Assembly: GCA_014379705.1 (NCBI GenBank)
Contig: JACMLI010000415.1
Span: forward strand, 1-10,031
Reading direction: 5' to 3'
Length of the DNA: 10,031 nt
Origin: Gemmatimonadaceae bacterium
GTDB lineage: Bacteria; Gemmatimonadota; Gemmatimonadetes; Gemmatimonadales; Gemmatimonadaceae
Shown here one piece after another: positions 8,851-10,031 of the stretch. Both the position numbers and the translations under genes were made by a program. Each line of letters starts with the position of its first letter. Position 1 is the stretch's first letter. Under the pieces are notes generated by a model. That model was given only the letters and a program-made list of their open reading frames with translations, made no database searches and was not told the DNA's origin.

Positions 8851-10031
8851 CTAACGCCGGCTGGAGGCCGCGTGCCCGGCGCTCACCATGTAGTCCACGA
8901 GGTACGTCCCGATCCAGTGCGTGCCTACGTAATCGGCGTTGTACATCGCGGCCATGCCCCCGCGCCCCTGGCGCGTGGCAATGCGGCGATATTCGGCCAC
9001 GCGCGCGTCGGACGGCGGGAGGGCCGCGGCGATGTCCTCGAGCGCCTTGGCCCGACTCACGGCGAGCCCGATGAGGTGCGCCTTGGCGCCGAGCATGTTG
9101 GATTTCTCGAGCTCCGCGTTGGTGCCGCGCATCTCGACCACCGTGGTGAGGGCCTTGAAGCCGGGAGCAGTCGGCGCCGGGAGGAACGCCGTGAGCCAGT
9201 CGCGGAACTCCCCCTGCGGCATGACGCCGGCCATCAACGCCGCCTCGACGAGGCAGGGCGACAGGAAGTCCGAACCGGAGACCTCCACGTTCGGGGCGCA
9301 CCCCGCGTCGCCGGCAAAGAACGCGCGCGACCGTTCAATCACGGTCGCCTCGAGTTCCTTCTCCCCGGCCGCGCGCGCGTACTCGAGGAGGAGTTGCAGC
9401 GTGAACGCCGTGTTGGCGTGCGTTCCGACGCGGATCGGTTCGGCGAGTGACTTGAGGTATGGCGTGATGCGGTCCTGCATGAGCTTCGCGAGGGGCTGCA
9501 CGTTTGCCGCCCACTTTCGAGCGTCGGGATCGTCCCACGCCCGCAGCTCACCGTACAGCCGCAACAACCAGGAATAGCCGTACGGCCGCTCGAAGCCGCG
9601 ATCCTGGTCCTCGCTGAAGAACGCGACTTCCCCGGCCATCGGCCCGGGGGCGAGATGTTCGTTGAGCTTCTCGCGCACCAGGCGTGCGAGGCTCAGGTCG
9701 GGGAAGGTGCGCACGACCTTCACCATCATCCACGTCGAGTTCACGGCAGAGTGCCAGTCGGAGCAACCGTAGAACGCTCGCGTCTTCGCAAAGTCCGCCT
9801 TGAGGATCACCGCGCTCTCGTACAGATAGCCGCGACTCCTCGGCGGCTCGTGAAGCTTGTCGACGCATGCGAGGGGAAGGGCGACGAGCCACAGGGCATT
9901 CTCCCGGTCGAGACGCAGCGATCCGGGTGAATCACCTCGTACGGCGGCGGGAGCTCCACCTCCCGCACCCCCAGATTGAGCTTGGAGCGACAGGCCAGCG
10001 AGGGCCGCACCCGACAGGAGCAGGGTGAGGA
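8851..10031 (-). CDS. DUF2891 family secreted protein, 5'-partial (runs off right edge)
   Basis: The frame is open from the window edge to the TAG at 8851, giving 392 visible residues; the start codon lies beyond 10031. Visible residues 1-18 are the hydrophobic core and cleavage region of a signal peptide (LTLLLSGAALAGLSLQAQ), so the protein is exported. Family landmarks follow in the expected order: FYGCSDWHSAV (86-96), RGFERPYGYSWLLRLYGELR (144-163), PIRVGTHANTAF (198-209), SGSDFLSPCLVEAALM (251-266) and YVGTHW (367-372). DUF2891 has no assigned biochemical function; the conserved Trp-His, Arg and Asp positions in a helical protein would suit a glycan-acting toroid, but that is inference. 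Compared with my memory of the family, DWHSAVH reads DWHSAVN and the SGEDFLSP-like motif reads SGSDFLSP. A GTG at 9810 is internal, not the start, because conserved sequence continues before it. It is first in the minus-strand cluster. Confidence 0.85.
   Translation of the reverse strand, partial: LTLLLSGAALAGLSLQAQSGGAGGGAPAAVRGDSPGSLRLDRENALWLVALPLACVDKLHEPPRSRGYLYESAVILKADFAKTRAFYGCSDWHSAVNSTWMMVKVVRTFPDLSLARLVREKLNEHLAPGPMAGEVAFFSEDQDRGFERPYGYSWLLRLYGELRAWDDPDARKWAANVQPLAKLMQDRITPYLKSLAEPIRVGTHANTAFTLQLLLEYARAAGEKELEATVIERSRAFFAGDAGCAPNVEVSGSDFLSPCLVEAALMAGVMPQGEFRDWLTAFLPAPTAPGFKALTTVVEMRGTNAELEKSNMLGAKAHLIGLAVSRAKALEDIAAALPPSDARVAEYRRIATRQGRGGMAAMYNADYVGTHWIGTYLVDYMVSAGHAASSRR

Noticed and set aside
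8851..9810. Start of the DUF2891 gene at the GTG at 9810
   Set aside because: The frame continues upstream with sequence that fits the family and ends in a signal peptide at the window edge, so 9810 is internal.

Overview
The window is high-GC bacterial chromosomal DNA, densely coded and with strong G/C bias at third codon positions (this produces many long spurious open frames opposite the real genes). No rRNA, tRNA, CRISPR array, insertion sequence, integrase or phage gene was found. The mix of secreted proteins whose signal peptides end near Ala-Gln, an LRR protein with ankyrin-protein-like N-terminal motifs, and a DUF2891 protein would fit Gemmatimonadota or a similar high-GC soil lineage. 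That placement is an impression from gene style, not a phylogenetic result.

Layout from left to right. (a) 1-1545, minus: a leucine-rich-repeat protein of at least 515 residues whose C-terminus lies beyond the left edge. (b) 1721-2188, minus: a small lipoprotein with a carboxypeptidase-regulatory-like beta-sandwich, with a recognisable promoter at 2224-2252. (c) 2365-3564, plus: a secreted Esterase-D/IroE-type alpha/beta hydrolase with a C-terminal TPR. (d) 3542-4717, minus: a secreted class-C beta-lactamase-like serine hydrolase that meets the esterase tail to tail with a 23-bp overlap, beside a short GGACGGG repeat. (e) 4757-7705, minus: a UvrA ATPase with a degenerate first zinc finger. 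(f) 7861-8847, minus: a Pol-beta-type nucleotidyltransferase-fold protein. (g) 8851-10031, minus: a secreted DUF2891 protein whose start lies beyond the right edge.

Genes (g), (f), (e) and (d) all run on the minus strand with gaps of 3, about 155 (or 17, depending on the uvrA start) and 39 bp, so they may form one transcription unit. Its products are mixed: two are exported (DUF2891 and the serine hydrolase), while two are cytoplasmic and act on nucleic acid or nucleotides (UvrA and the nucleotidyltransferase). Nothing in the sequence shows that they share a pathway.

I did not find a convincing undescribed multi-gene system. The points most worth following are the altered first zinc module of UvrA, its pairing with a nucleotidyltransferase and a DUF2891 gene, the LRR protein with two ankyrin-protein-like N-terminal motifs, and the missing usual third motif in the serine hydrolase.
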